The translations under genes and the position numbers were made by a program. A stretch of DNA of 64,000 nucleotides from Alteromonas sp. KUL106 (GTDB lineage Bacteria; Pseudomonadota; Gammaproteobacteria; Enterobacterales; Alteromonadaceae): NCBI RefSeq assembly GCF_009811415.1, contig NZ_BLIG01000056.1, forward strand, positions 22,462-86,461. The letters run 5' to 3'. A model generated the notes under the pieces. It searched no databases. It worked only from the letters and a program-made list of their open reading frames with translations, and was not told where the DNA came from. This document shows, one piece after another, positions 18,413 to 26,707 of the stretch. Position 1 is the first letter of the stretch. Each line of letters opens with the position of its first letter.

Positions 18413-20443
18413 TTACGTTTTAGGCTGCGTCAACATGTCATCATACGCATCCATTTCCCAAGGTAGTTCACCTGGACTGGTATCAAGGAAGTGCAAGTAA
18501 CTCTCGAATTGGTCAAGAATGTCCTTGGCAATACCTTCTTTATCGTACCCGTAAATATCATAGGCCTGACCACCACGACGCAAGAATACTTCAGCGCGAA
18601 AATACTTTTCTGACTCGTCGCTTTCTTTACGCAATTCTGCATAGCTAAAGCCAGGGACTAAATACTCGTTCATTCGGATATCATAAATAAAGTCCATGTG
18701 CTCGTGCCGTTCTACAGTAAAAGTGGCTCTTCCCGTTTCGTTATCAAGCTTAACAAACGCCTCCCACTCTCGCGCTTTCAAAGCAGCTTGTACATCTTTC
18801 ATCGCTGCAATCACAGTTTTATCAATAAACTCATGCACCTCGTTTCGGTTGGGGTAATCGACCATTGCGGCAAGTCGGCCTTTTAGGCTAGTCGAGCGAC
18901 CGTGATTTCTATTAAGCGTATTCGCTTTCAAACTGTTATTTCGGTAGCCTTCAATGACAAGCGCGCGCCATAGACCTGCTGCAGACGCTAGCATAATGAA
19001 GGCGAAAGGTAAGGCGCTCGCAATTGTCATAGTCTGCAGAGCATTCAGTCCACCGGCTATTAGAAGTACCGCAGCAACCGTACCTTCCAAGCAGGCCCAG
19101 AATATGCGCTGCCAAACGGGGCTTTCCTCTTTACCGCCAGAAGCAAGGGAATCGATAACCAGCGACCCGGAATCTGATGAAGTCACAAAGAAAGTTATGA
19201 TCAATAGTACGGTTAACCCAGACATAATTGATGCGCCGGGGAGCAGATCATAAAGTTTAAACAAGGCGACCGCCTCGTTCTCCTGCACATCGCTAATAAG
19301 TGTCGTAACCCCTTGGTTCATAATGGCATTAAGCGCGGTGTCACCAAACACCGAAAACCAAAGGAAAGTAAACATGGTGGGCACTAGCATTACACCGAAA
19401 ACAAACTGTCTAATGGTCCTGCCCCGGCTTATCTTGGCGATAAACATACCCACAAACGGCGCCCAAGCAATGGTCCAGCCAAATATAAACAGGGTCCAGT
19501 TTCCAATCCAATCGCTGCGACTATATGCCTGAAGATTAAAAGTGCGTTCAATAATACCGTTAATATAGCTTCCCGTATTTTGTAAAAACGTTTCTAAAAT
19601 ATGAACCGTTTCTCCAATGATAAAGACGGTACTCATGAGCGACACAGCCAGAAGCATGTTGAGAATAGACAAACGTTTAATGCCTTTATCCATACCCGCA
19701 ATAACAGATATCGTTGCTGCGATAGTCACAATAGCGATAGTGCCCACTTGCACCATAATATCGATAGGAATATCGCCAGAGAGATAGTTGAGCCCAGCAT
19801 TAATTTGTGTAACAGATAGCCCAAGGGTAGTGGCGATACCAAACAGAGTACCTAGAATGGCGAATACATCTACTGCATGACCTATTGGGCCATAAATTTT
19901 GTCTCCTATCAGCGGATATAAAGCAGAGCGAATAGATAACGGTAAACCGTGCCGAAAAGCGAAATAGGCGAGAACTAGGCCTACTAACCCATAAATCGCC
20001 CAAATGTGAAAGCCCCAATGGAAGAAGGCTATTTGCATAGCCTGCTTCGCCGCATTAACAGTTTCAGCCGCTCCTGCAGGCGGCGATGAATAATGTAGAA
20101 CAGGCTCAGCCACACCAAAATAAAGCAGCGCTACACCGTACCCTGCTGAGAACAACATAGAAAACCATTCGGGAAAGCTATATTGAGGCTCTGCATGATC
20201 GGGCCCCAATTTTATGTTTCCCCAGCTCGATGAGGCCACCGAAACGATGAACACGAGAAATATGGCCACTGACAACATGTAAAACCAGCCAAAGGTTTCC
20301 GTGATCCATGCCAATGTATTGTCGAAGGCCTCGCCGGCAAGTTCAGGGTTGCTGATGGTTCCAATGACCAGAAGCAAAATAATGACGACAGCGGGGAGAA
20401 ATACCGGAAGAAGAATGGTGGAGTTGTTTACATGACCTTTCAT
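18413..20443 (-). CDS. BCCT-family transporter (choline/betaine type) with long cytoplasmic tail
   Basis: A 676-residue betaine/choline/carnitine transporter. I start at ATG 20441-20443 (MKGHVNNSTILLPVF) with AAGGGA eight bases upstream, not at the ATG 18 codons earlier. Twelve hydrophobic segments fill about residues 10-510. Family motifs include FHWGFHIWAIYGLVGL and the tryptophan-rich GWTIAWAPFVGMFIAKISRGRT. The final 150 residues are hydrophilic, as in the long BetT-like osmosensing members. It imports a quaternary ammonium compound with Na or H; which one is unknown. No betaine-synthesis genes adjoin it. Confidence 0.92.
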   Translation of the reverse strand: MKGHVNNSTILLPVFLPAVVIILLLVIGTISNPELAGEAFDNTLAWITETFGWFYMLSVAIFLVFIVSVASSSWGNIKLGPDHAEPQYSFPEWFSMLFSAGYGVALLYFGVAEPVLHYSSPPAGAAETVNAAKQAMQIAFFHWGFHIWAIYGLVGLVLAYFAFRHGLPLSIRSALYPLIGDKIYGPIGHAVDVFAILGTLFGIATTLGLSVTQINAGLNYLSGDIPIDIMVQVGTIAIVTIAATISVIAGMDKGIKRLSILNMLLAVSLMSTVFIIGETVHILETFLQNTGSYINGIIERTFNLQAYSRSDWIGNWTLFIFGWTIAWAPFVGMFIAKISRGRTIRQFVFGVMLVPTMFTFLWFSVFGDTALNAIMNQGVTTLISDVQENEAVALFKLYDLLPGASIMSGLTVLLIITFFVTSSDSGSLVIDSLASGGKEESPVWQRIFWACLEGTVAAVLLIAGGLNALQTMTIASALPFAFIMLASAAGLWRALVIEGYRNNSLKANTLNRNHGRSTSLKGRLAAMVDYPNRNEVHEFIDKTVIAAMKDVQAALKAREWEAFVKLDNETGRATFTVERHEHMDFIYDIRMNEYLVPGFSYAELRKESDESEKYFRAEVFLRRGGQAYDIYGYDKEGIAKDILDQFESYLHFLDTSPGELPWEMDAYDDMLTQPKT

Positions 20444-20688
20444 AGCAAATCCCTTTTCACTTACAGGTAAGTTAATAACCAGCGAAAGCTTAAACACTAC
20501 CGTTTGTTACTAGCGGGGATCGGGTTTGGTTCAGGTTAGGCCCGATTAGACAACGTGGTGGTGATCTCAGGAATTGTTTTAAGAGCTAACTGCAAAAAGT
20601 AAGTTGGAAAGAATAAGGGCTCTGCATGGCTTCAATTAAGAAAACGACAAGCAGAACCTTTTAAGGAGAATTTTATTCAATCAGGCTT

Positions 20689-22422
20689 TTAGTGATGTCC
20701 ACCACAACAACCACCGTCGTGCTCCGCCCAGTTTTTAAGCTTTGTGGTTTTGCCTATACCTGGATTAAAGCTATTGGTAGGGTCAAGTTCACGATAGAAA
20801 TTCTTAAGTGCATCTTTAGCAAAGTATTCATGACCCACATTATGCTCAGCTGGGTATTCAGCACTTCTTGCATCAAAGGTTTCTAGAATTTTGCCTTTTA
20901 ACTGCTTGGCATCCGCGCCCTTCTTCAACACGTAATTCTGGTGCATAACGTGGCAAAAAAGGTGACCGTAGTACAGCTTAGTATCGATCTGGTCGTCTAT
21001 TTCTTTGGGTAGCACTTCAAACCAATCGGGGTCGTTGCGACGCAGCGCAACATCGATAGTCATCATCGCGCCAACTTCTTTACTGTGCATCACGTGATAG
21101 CGACCTATCGCCCCACCCGCAACAAAGCGATGCAGAATGGCCTTGTCAGCCTCTTCCTCAGTGCATTCGAAGTAGCCACCTTCATTAGTCTTGAAAAACG
21201 CATCAAGGTAAGCTTTGGCTTCATCTACCCCTTCGTTGCTCATTTCCAAGATCCAGTGATGCTGATACTTGTCTCTGTATTCTTCCATGCGTTTTGGCAA
21301 GTGATTCGGAAATAAGTAGCTCATGTATTGCATTACTCTGTCTGACATCTTATTAGGTAAAAAGCCTAAGCTGTCAGTAAATGCGTCAAACTTGCGTTTA
21401 AAAGCAAACAGTTTGGGAATAAATTTTGCGCCGAGTTTACTGATAACGATAAACATATCTTTGCCGTACTTTTTCGATACGTCGTAACAGTCGCGGTGAA
21501 GGTATTCACCAGAATCAGGTAAATTTTTAAAGGTAGAAAGAATGTCGCGACGCACTTTTGTGAATACCGCGGCATCATTAGACCCTACGTAGAAAACCTG
21601 TTTCTTTTCAGGTATTGGAAAGGTGTCTAGCCTTACTGCGAATACAGCGAGTTTGCCTGCGCAACCCGAGGCATCGTGAAGCCTTCTTCCATCATTGTTA
21701 AAACGTGACGGCGTGTCTGAGTCTACATCCCGTACCCGTTCATTATATTCGTTGTCTGACGCACGAGCGTCGGGGTGCTGAACATCGGTCTCTTTATAAC
21801 GCTTGTTCTCAAGGTTACTTAGAATTTCTTCTGGCTCACTACCCAGGTTTATGCCTAGATTATTTATCAGCGACAAGTTGCCGTTCGCATCGATTTGCGC
21901 AAAAAGTGCAAGTTCGGTATAGGCTGGCCCGCGTTTAACTAACGCGCCACCAGAGTTATTGCAAATGCCGCCAACAATAGATGCACCAATGCACGAGGAG
22001 CCAATCACAGAATGAGGTTCTCGACCGTAAGGGGCAAGCGTTTCTTCTAGACCAAATAAGGTGCTACCTGCTAAACCAACAATCTGCTTTCCATTATCAA
22101 CTAGCTGGATGTCATCAATTCGCATAGTGCTGATTATCACGAGCGGCCTGTCGTAATCTTTGCCATCTGGTGTAGAGCCACCAGTAAGTCCCGTATTAGC
22201 AGCCTGCATAATTACCGCAACATCAGATTCAACACACAGCTTCAATACACGCCAAATTTCAACCAGCGTCCCAGGCCTCACTACTGCGAGTGCTTCGCCT
22301 GCACCAAATCGAAACCCTTTCGTGTAAGGTTGTTTCTTAGCTTGGTCTGTTAACAAATAGGCTTGCCCTACTACATCTCGAATAGATGCAATCAAAGACT
22401 GTGTGTCAACGTTTACGGTCAT
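20689..22422 (-). CDS. dld: Quinone-dependent D-lactate dehydrogenase
   Basis: A 577-residue peripheral membrane flavoenzyme oxidising D-lactate to pyruvate and passing electrons to quinone. The FAD-binding domain has VIMQAANTGLTGGSTPDG and SVIGSSCIGASIVGGICNNSGG; the Dld-specific membrane-binding domain follows with FNNDGRRLHDASGCAGKLAVFAVRLDTFP and the C-terminal LDPTNSFNPGIGKT. Length matches E. coli Dld (571). The extreme C-terminus GGCCGGHH is a Cys/His tail I do not know from E. coli. The ATG at 22420-22422 has AGAGAG upstream. It is divergent from the csgD-like gene. Confidence 0.95.
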   Translation of the reverse strand: MTVNVDTQSLIASIRDVVGQAYLLTDQAKKQPYTKGFRFGAGEALAVVRPGTLVEIWRVLKLCVESDVAVIMQAANTGLTGGSTPDGKDYDRPLVIISTMRIDDIQLVDNGKQIVGLAGSTLFGLEETLAPYGREPHSVIGSSCIGASIVGGICNNSGGALVKRGPAYTELALFAQIDANGNLSLINNLGINLGSEPEEILSNLENKRYKETDVQHPDARASDNEYNERVRDVDSDTPSRFNNDGRRLHDASGCAGKLAVFAVRLDTFPIPEKKQVFYVGSNDAAVFTKVRRDILSTFKNLPDSGEYLHRDCYDVSKKYGKDMFIVISKLGAKFIPKLFAFKRKFDAFTDSLGFLPNKMSDRVMQYMSYLFPNHLPKRMEEYRDKYQHHWILEMSNEGVDEAKAYLDAFFKTNEGGYFECTEEEADKAILHRFVAGGAIGRYHVMHSKEVGAMMTIDVALRRNDPDWFEVLPKEIDDQIDTKLYYGHLFCHVMHQNYVLKKGADAKQLKGKILETFDARSAEYPAEHNVGHEYFAKDALKNFYRELDPTNSFNPGIGKTTKLKNWAEHDGGCCGGHH

Positions 22423-22863
22423 GGTTCTCTCTGTGTAAAAAGATACAAGGTTCGGCTTGGTGATGAACTATACACTAACGTCATTATTAACAAAGGGGGC
22501 AAACGTTTTTTATAAAGATAATTTACTTATATTTAATTCGGGAAGTATCACTGAACACGCTCTCTACTGCTATTTTGATAGCCTTTTTATCGTTACTTGC
22601 TAAGCGCTTCATTTGACCTAATTAGGGTTAACATTTTCGTTCAAACACCGGATTAATGGATACACTAAAAAGCGACATACCTCTTTAAAAAAGAGAACCT
22701 TACCGCAACAAAAACCAACCTAAACAATTGTTTTAAAATCAAAAAGAGTAAAGTTAAAACATCGAAACATTTTGTTACGCTTTGTTACTCCATGTAAGAC
22801 CAGAGGTGTATTGAAAAGCCTCTGTATAGTTCGTAAGGTGGAAGAACACGAAAAGGAGCTTTC
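22423..22863. other. AT-rich divergent promoter region between dld and the csgD-like gene
   Basis: The 441 bases are strongly AT-rich. They contain a 12-bp palindrome AAACAATTGTTT (22722-22733), a small hairpin CTCTTT-AAA-AAAGAG (22681-22695), and a tandem TTTGTTAC repeat described separately. Long AT-rich leaders upstream of csgD are usual for curli control, where many global regulators bind. No gene is seen. Confidence 0.5.
22771..22788 (+). repeat. Tandem TTTGTTAC direct repeat upstream of the csgD-like gene
   Basis: TTTGTTAC occurs at 22771-22778 and again at 22781-22788, exactly 10 bases (one helical turn) apart, about 75 bases before the csgD-like start codon. Same-face direct repeats of this spacing are typical of response-regulator sites. 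Binding is inferred. Confidence 0.4.
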
Positions 22864-23541
22864 ATGTCACATCAAGCATTTGTACTTACAAGAACTAATT
22901 TCGGTGAAAACAAAATAAAGGATGAGGCTTACGAACGATTTCTCAGTATTTTACCCTCATGCGGATTCAAAGTAACAATTGGAACAGTCGCACCTCCCAA
23001 GAGTGTATTGAATAATACTTACACCTTTTTTATTGATAGCAACTATTGCGAACCAACGGCAATGTTGAATCTATCCGTCGTTAAAGATTATCCAGATTTA
23101 AACAAGGTGATTTTTAATGTACGAGAAGCTAATGTTAACTTTCATTATGCGGCGCTTCAGCAGGGCATAAATGGTATATTTCATATTGAAGATAGCCTCG
23201 AATTATTGGTTCGAGGGGTTCAGCAAGTTCGCTCTGGTAATAAGTGGTTTAGTCGTGAGATTCTGAGTCGTTACATAGACGCCAGCCTTGTACCTCAAAC
23301 AAAAAACATCGCCGCGCTCAATTCATCGACAGCCGTGTTAACTAAAAGAGAACTTGTCATCACTCGGAAAATTGCGGATGGCGCTCAAAATCAAGAAATT
23401 GCGGATTGCTTACATATCAGCGTGAATACGGTGAAAACCCATGTTTACAGTATTTTCAGAAAGACCGATTGTCGAAACCGTGTGGAATTGATTAAGTGGT
23501 TTGATCATCAAATTAGCCAGCCTCACCCAGTAAGCCATTAA
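22864..23541 (+). CDS. csgD: CsgD-like LuxR-family curli regulator
   Basis: A 225-residue regulator with a receiver-like N-terminal domain lacking a recognisable phosphorylation pocket and a LuxR-type HTH at about 160-215 (LTKRELVITRKIADGAQN, EIADCLHISVNTVKTHVYSIF). This matches the CsgD layout (E. coli CsgD 216 residues). Position next to the curli genes supports the name. Unlike E. coli, where csgD heads the csgDEFG operon, here it is a separate gene convergent with csgG. The ATG has AAAAGGAG upstream. It should activate the csgBA promoter. Confidence 0.85.
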   Translation: MSHQAFVLTRTNFGENKIKDEAYERFLSILPSCGFKVTIGTVAPPKSVLNNTYTFFIDSNYCEPTAMLNLSVVKDYPDLNKVIFNVREANVNFHYAALQQGINGIFHIEDSLELLVRGVQQVRSGNKWFSREILSRYIDASLVPQTKNIAALNSSTAVLTKRELVITRKIADGAQNQEIADCLHISVNTVKTHVYSIFRKTDCRNRVELIKWFDHQISQPHPVSH

Positions 23542-23549
23542 AACTACAC

Positions 23550-23594
23550 AAAGGGTGTATGGCCCTTATGCTTTAGCGCGCCATACACCCTTTT
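23550..23594. terminator. Hairpin terminator between csgD and csgG, overlapping the csgG 3' end
   Basis: A perfect 14-bp stem, AAAGGGTGTATGGC with GCCATACACCCTTT, has a 16-base loop and is followed by TTTT on the plus strand. The right arm lies inside the last codons of csgG (GVWRAKA), so the terminator of csgD is partly coding on the other strand. It probably serves both convergent transcripts. Confidence 0.8.
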
Positions 23595-24327
23595 CCATTC
23601 CCTGTAACACCAATTCAGACACCGCTTTCTCTATACTCTGCTTAACACACTCAAACATTGGTTCATTTGTGGTGTACCCTGTTTCAGCTTCAAGCAATCG
23701 CTTTAACGATACGTATCTAAACAGTCCTGCCCTAACTTCTTGGCTTAGCACTTTTTTAGAGGTTGAAACCGACACCAGTACCTGACCTGTCCTTACGTCA
23801 ACGGCACGCATGTAAATGGAAATTTGATCTTCTCTAAATAGCTCACTCGCCCCTATACCGAAATACTCTACACCAGCACCACCGGTGCGGATATTAGTAT
23901 CATAGCTAATTATGCCACCCTCAATAATAATTCTGGCGGTGGTAAGTGGTGGTAAATCGCCACCACTGTTTTCATCTGCCCGAATAATTTTACGTTCGGT
24001 GAGAATATTTTGAAGCCCTTCACGTTCAACGGGCAAAAACCAGGATGTTTCACTTAAGGTTTGAACAAGAATAGATGTAGCCCCTTGGGTCACCGCAGTA
24101 GAAAAGGAGCTTGCCCCACTGCTAGGTTTGTATTGCCCAGTCTGATCTCTAAACGCGTACACCGATACTGGAATTTGCCCGATAGGTGCAGGTAAGCTTT
24201 TTACTTCAGAGAGTGTGGCGCTGTCTTTAATAACACCAGCAGGGGTCGTATCGGGTGGCAGCGTATTTGTAATGGATTGACATCCTGCAAGCGCAATTAC
24301 CAGTATTAAAAAAACGGTACTTCTCAT
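23566..24327 (-). CDS. csgG: Curli secretion channel CsgG
   Basis: A 253-residue outer-membrane lipoprotein forming the nonameric pore that secretes curlin. It has a lipoprotein signal peptide (ALAGC, Cys at about 16) and CsgG motifs VSVYAFRDQTGQYKPS, LNILTERKIIR-like and GGAGVEYFGIG, then VSLKRLLEAETGYTTNEP. Length is close to E. coli CsgG (277 with signal). The ATG at 24325-24327 follows the csgF stop by 8 bases, so the genes are coupled. Last gene of the unit. Confidence 0.95.
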   Translation of the reverse strand: MRSTVFLILVIALAGCQSITNTLPPDTTPAGVIKDSATLSEVKSLPAPIGQIPVSVYAFRDQTGQYKPSSGASSFSTAVTQGATSILVQTLSETSWFLPVEREGLQNILTERKIIRADENSGGDLPPLTTARIIIEGGIISYDTNIRTGGAGVEYFGIGASELFREDQISIYMRAVDVRTGQVLVSVSTSKKVLSQEVRAGLFRYVSLKRLLEAETGYTTNEPMFECVKQSIEKAVSELVLQGMEKGVWRAKA

Positions 24328-24335
24328 GTGTTTCC

Positions 24336-24791
24336 CTACCCAAACCGTGGAATTTCTACGACAGTAACTTCACCTGTCAGCAAATTAGTAATATTTACAA
24401 CGATACTGTCAGGATTGCTGGTTATAAGTTCTACCTGAAAGTCTCCGCTTACGAAAACGCTATCTTGATTAAAAATACTGTCTATCGGATTACCGTCTTC
24501 GTCATACTCTTGCTCACCAAACGCAATATCGGTAATCTCTCGTACAATGCGGTTGATGTAGGCACGCTCTAGCGATTCCTGGAGCCGCTCATCGTATGAG
24601 CGTTCACTTAGTGGCGCACTGTGCGCATTTTGTGAGTTAGCTTTACTCAATAGAAATGAGCCGTTAAGTGGGTTGCCACCAAAAGACGGGTTTATTGGCT
24701 CATATACTAATTCAGTTGCCTGCGTTATCGCGGGTGCTACTAGCGCAAACGCTATGAATGTGGCAACTATTGTCCTTTTCTTCATCACCAT
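24336..24791 (-). CDS. csgF: Curli assembly factor CsgF
   Basis: A 151-residue exported protein; signal peptide of about 25 residues ending in TQA. The mature N-terminus contains the CsgF signature PSFGGNPLNGSFLLSKANSQN, which in the family inserts into the CsgG pore; the C-terminus is beta-rich. It couples secretion to nucleation at the cell surface. Two ATG codons compete: 24791 (used here) and 24785, the latter overlapping the csgE stop as TGATG and better spaced from AGGGGA. Either implies translational coupling with csgE. Confidence 0.93.
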   Translation of the reverse strand: MVMKKRTIVATFIAFALVAPAITQATELVYEPINPSFGGNPLNGSFLLSKANSQNAHSAPLSERSYDERLQESLERAYINRIVREITDIAFGEQEYDEDGNPIDSIFNQDSVFVSGDFQVELITSNPDSIVVNITNLLTGEVTVVEIPRFG

Positions 24792-25177
24792 TCGTCCCCT
24801 GCTAAATCTGGGCTTCTACTGTCTATACTCGCATTTGCTACCGCATCTAATACCAATATGATAGCTTGCTGTACTTTCTCATCTATCGGAACTTGCCTGC
24901 GCCCCATGTAAGTTTGATAAACCACTTTATTGTCATAGATTACAGAAAGCAGCGTACCCGCTTGAGGCACGATAATTTCTTTAACTATGAGATTCTTACC
25001 TGAACTGTCGGGAACTTCTCGCCAATATTGGCTAATGCGAGAGGCAAACTCATGGCCCTGTCGACTTATGCTGTTATCTAGCAGCAGTCCGCCTAACCGA
25101 ATTTCCTCTGCATGAATCGGAGTAAAAAACACACTAAACAACAGTGCAAAAAAAGAGAAACGATACAAATACTTCAT
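24785..25177 (-). CDS. csgE: Curli secretion specificity factor CsgE
   Basis: A 130-residue periplasmic protein; signal peptide of about 23 residues ending in IHA. The mature region has the CsgE pattern GGLLLDNSISRQGHEF and LIVKEIIVPQAGTLLSVIYDNKVVYQT. In the family CsgE caps CsgG and brings curlin to it. There is no convincing Shine-Dalgarno before the ATG; instead a strong hairpin (25189-25210) ends 11 bases upstream, between csgA and csgE. Confidence 0.92.
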   Translation of the reverse strand: MKYLYRFSFFALLFSVFFTPIHAEEIRLGGLLLDNSISRQGHEFASRISQYWREVPDSSGKNLIVKEIIVPQAGTLLSVIYDNKVVYQTYMGRRQVPIDEKVQQAIILVLDAVANASIDSRSPDLAGDEW

Positions 25178-25188
25178 TTTGCGGAAAG

Positions 25189-25210
25189 TAGCCGGGCAAA
25201 CGCCCGGCTA
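25189..25210 (-). promoter_or_regulatory. Intercistronic hairpin between csgA and csgE
   Basis: A perfect 9-bp GC-rich stem, TAGCCGGGC with GCCCGGCTA and a four-base loop, fills most of the 54-base csgA-csgE gap. On the transcribed strand it has no T run, so it is more likely a 3' stabiliser of the csgBA message or a partial terminator that lowers csgEFG expression than a full terminator. Confidence 0.65.
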
Positions 25211-25231
25211 TTCACTTTTACATCTCTTAAT

Positions 25232-26683
25232 TTACATCTGAACAACGGTAGCTACGTTGTAGTCACCAACTTGCGTAACACTTACCGTGCCGCCGTTGCC
25301 GGTTATGCTACCTGTAACCAAATTGTCGTTACCCATTTGCGTTACTTCAAAGGTATTCATGTCACCTGAGATAACAAACTGACCACCTACATCGTCTGTC
25401 ACCCAGTTTCCAACGCCTTCTTGCATTACGCTAATAACATTATCATTACCATTAACAAGTAAATCTAACAGGTTAAGCTCACCGGTTTGTGCAACCATTA
25501 TTCCGTTACCGCTCGATGAAATATCGCGTGCCAATTCAACTGAAGCCGTGTTCTCATTACCTTCTTGAGACATTTCAATAAGGTTTGCATCTGCGATATA
25601 AGTTGCATCGCCAATGCCCGCTTGTGCTAACGCCAAGTTAGCATCACCATCTTGTTTGATTTCAACCGTGTTAAACCAACCATCAAAGTTTACCGTGCTG
25701 ATTTCGTTGGCATCACCCACCTGAGTTAAATCAAACTCGTTAAATAAACCAATCACCCCTGCATAAGCCGTATTTCCCTCGCCAACTTGGTTAATTTCGA
25801 AGGCATTCGCTTGTCCACCGATGGTCTCAACCGTCGCAAGGTTAACATCACCGATTTGATCGATGTTCACTTCGTTACCCCCTCCTTCAAATACACCAGT
25901 GGCAATTTCATTACCGTCACCGTCTTGTTCAAACTCAAGCACGTTGCCATCGCCAACCAGAGTCCAACCGATAACGTTCTGATCGCCATCTTGATCAATT
26001 TCAACTTCGTTTTCTGAGCCAATTACGGTCAAGTCTGAAATGTTGAAGTAACCGTCTTGGATAACGTCAATTACGTTAGCATCACCGCTAAGTTCGCGAA
26101 CATAGGACTCATGCCACTCACCGCTCTGTTCGACAAAAATCGTATTGTCGTTTCCAGAAATTGCATGATTAGCCCAGTTACCACCATCACCTTGATATAC
26201 TGACAACGTATTGCCGCTACCCACGATACTATTAATTGAACGATTGAAGATAAAGCCAAATGGCCCGCCATCACCCAATTGAATAAGTGAAACCGTATTG
26301 TCATCGCCTTCAACTATAAAGTCTGCAGTGCTGTTCAAACTGTCTTGCTCAGACTCCAAAAAGTTGCCGCTGCCAGTAACGCTTGCAAAGAAGGCATTTC
26401 CTGACTGCATTTGTGAAGCAAGCACTTCATTGGCATCACCCGTTACTTCTACAACGATTGCATTTAAATCACCTTCTTGACTTAAAACCGACTCGTTACC
26501 TACTTCGTTTCCCTCTGGTGCCGTTTGGGTTAGCGTAATTTCATTCCCTTCTGCTGCGGCGACGAAATCCGCCGAAGCGTTGAAGTCTACGGTTTTACTC
26601 GCTGGAATTTCTTGAGCCGATGCCCATCCTGTCGCTGCAACTAAAAGCAATGCACTCGCTATTTTTGTTTTTTTCATTTTCAC
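25232..26683 (-). CDS. csgA: Large CsgA-like curlin, about 19 repeats
   Basis: A 483-residue secreted amyloid subunit, about three times the length of E. coli CsgA (151, five repeats). Signal peptide of about 23 residues ending in ASA. I count about 19 curlin repeats of 20-28 residues in the form N-x-(V/I/L/F)-x-(V/I/L)-x-Q-x-G-x-x-N, for example ENEVEIDQDGDQNVIGW, GNVLEFEQDGDGNEIATG and FNEFDLTQVGDANEIST. Each should form one turn of a beta-solenoid. The repeats are diverged in DNA and protein, and very rich in Asp/Glu with few Lys/Arg, so the fibre would be strongly negative. Last repeat ends VTQVGDYNVATVVQM. It follows the csgB-like gene by 24 bases. Confidence 0.92.
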   Translation of the reverse strand: MKMKKTKIASALLLVAATGWASAQEIPASKTVDFNASADFVAAAEGNEITLTQTAPEGNEVGNESVLSQEGDLNAIVVEVTGDANEVLASQMQSGNAFFASVTGSGNFLESEQDSLNSTADFIVEGDDNTVSLIQLGDGGPFGFIFNRSINSIVGSGNTLSVYQGDGGNWANHAISGNDNTIFVEQSGEWHESYVRELSGDANVIDVIQDGYFNISDLTVIGSENEVEIDQDGDQNVIGWTLVGDGNVLEFEQDGDGNEIATGVFEGGGNEVNIDQIGDVNLATVETIGGQANAFEINQVGEGNTAYAGVIGLFNEFDLTQVGDANEISTVNFDGWFNTVEIKQDGDANLALAQAGIGDATYIADANLIEMSQEGNENTASVELARDISSSGNGIMVAQTGELNLLDLLVNGNDNVISVMQEGVGNWVTDDVGGQFVISGDMNTFEVTQMGNDNLVTGSITGNGGTVSVTQVGDYNVATVVQM

Positions 26684-26707
26684 GTTTGTCTCCCTATGGC
26701 AATCACA

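Noticed and set aside
22722..22733. AAACAATTGTTT palindrome as an operator of dld or csgD
   Set aside because: It is a low-complexity AT palindrome in a very AT-rich region, so chance is a good explanation.
25232..26683. Regularly spaced short repeats that might suggest a CRISPR-like or satellite array
   Set aside because: The repetition is at protein level (curlin repeats) with diverged DNA, inside one long open frame with a signal peptide.
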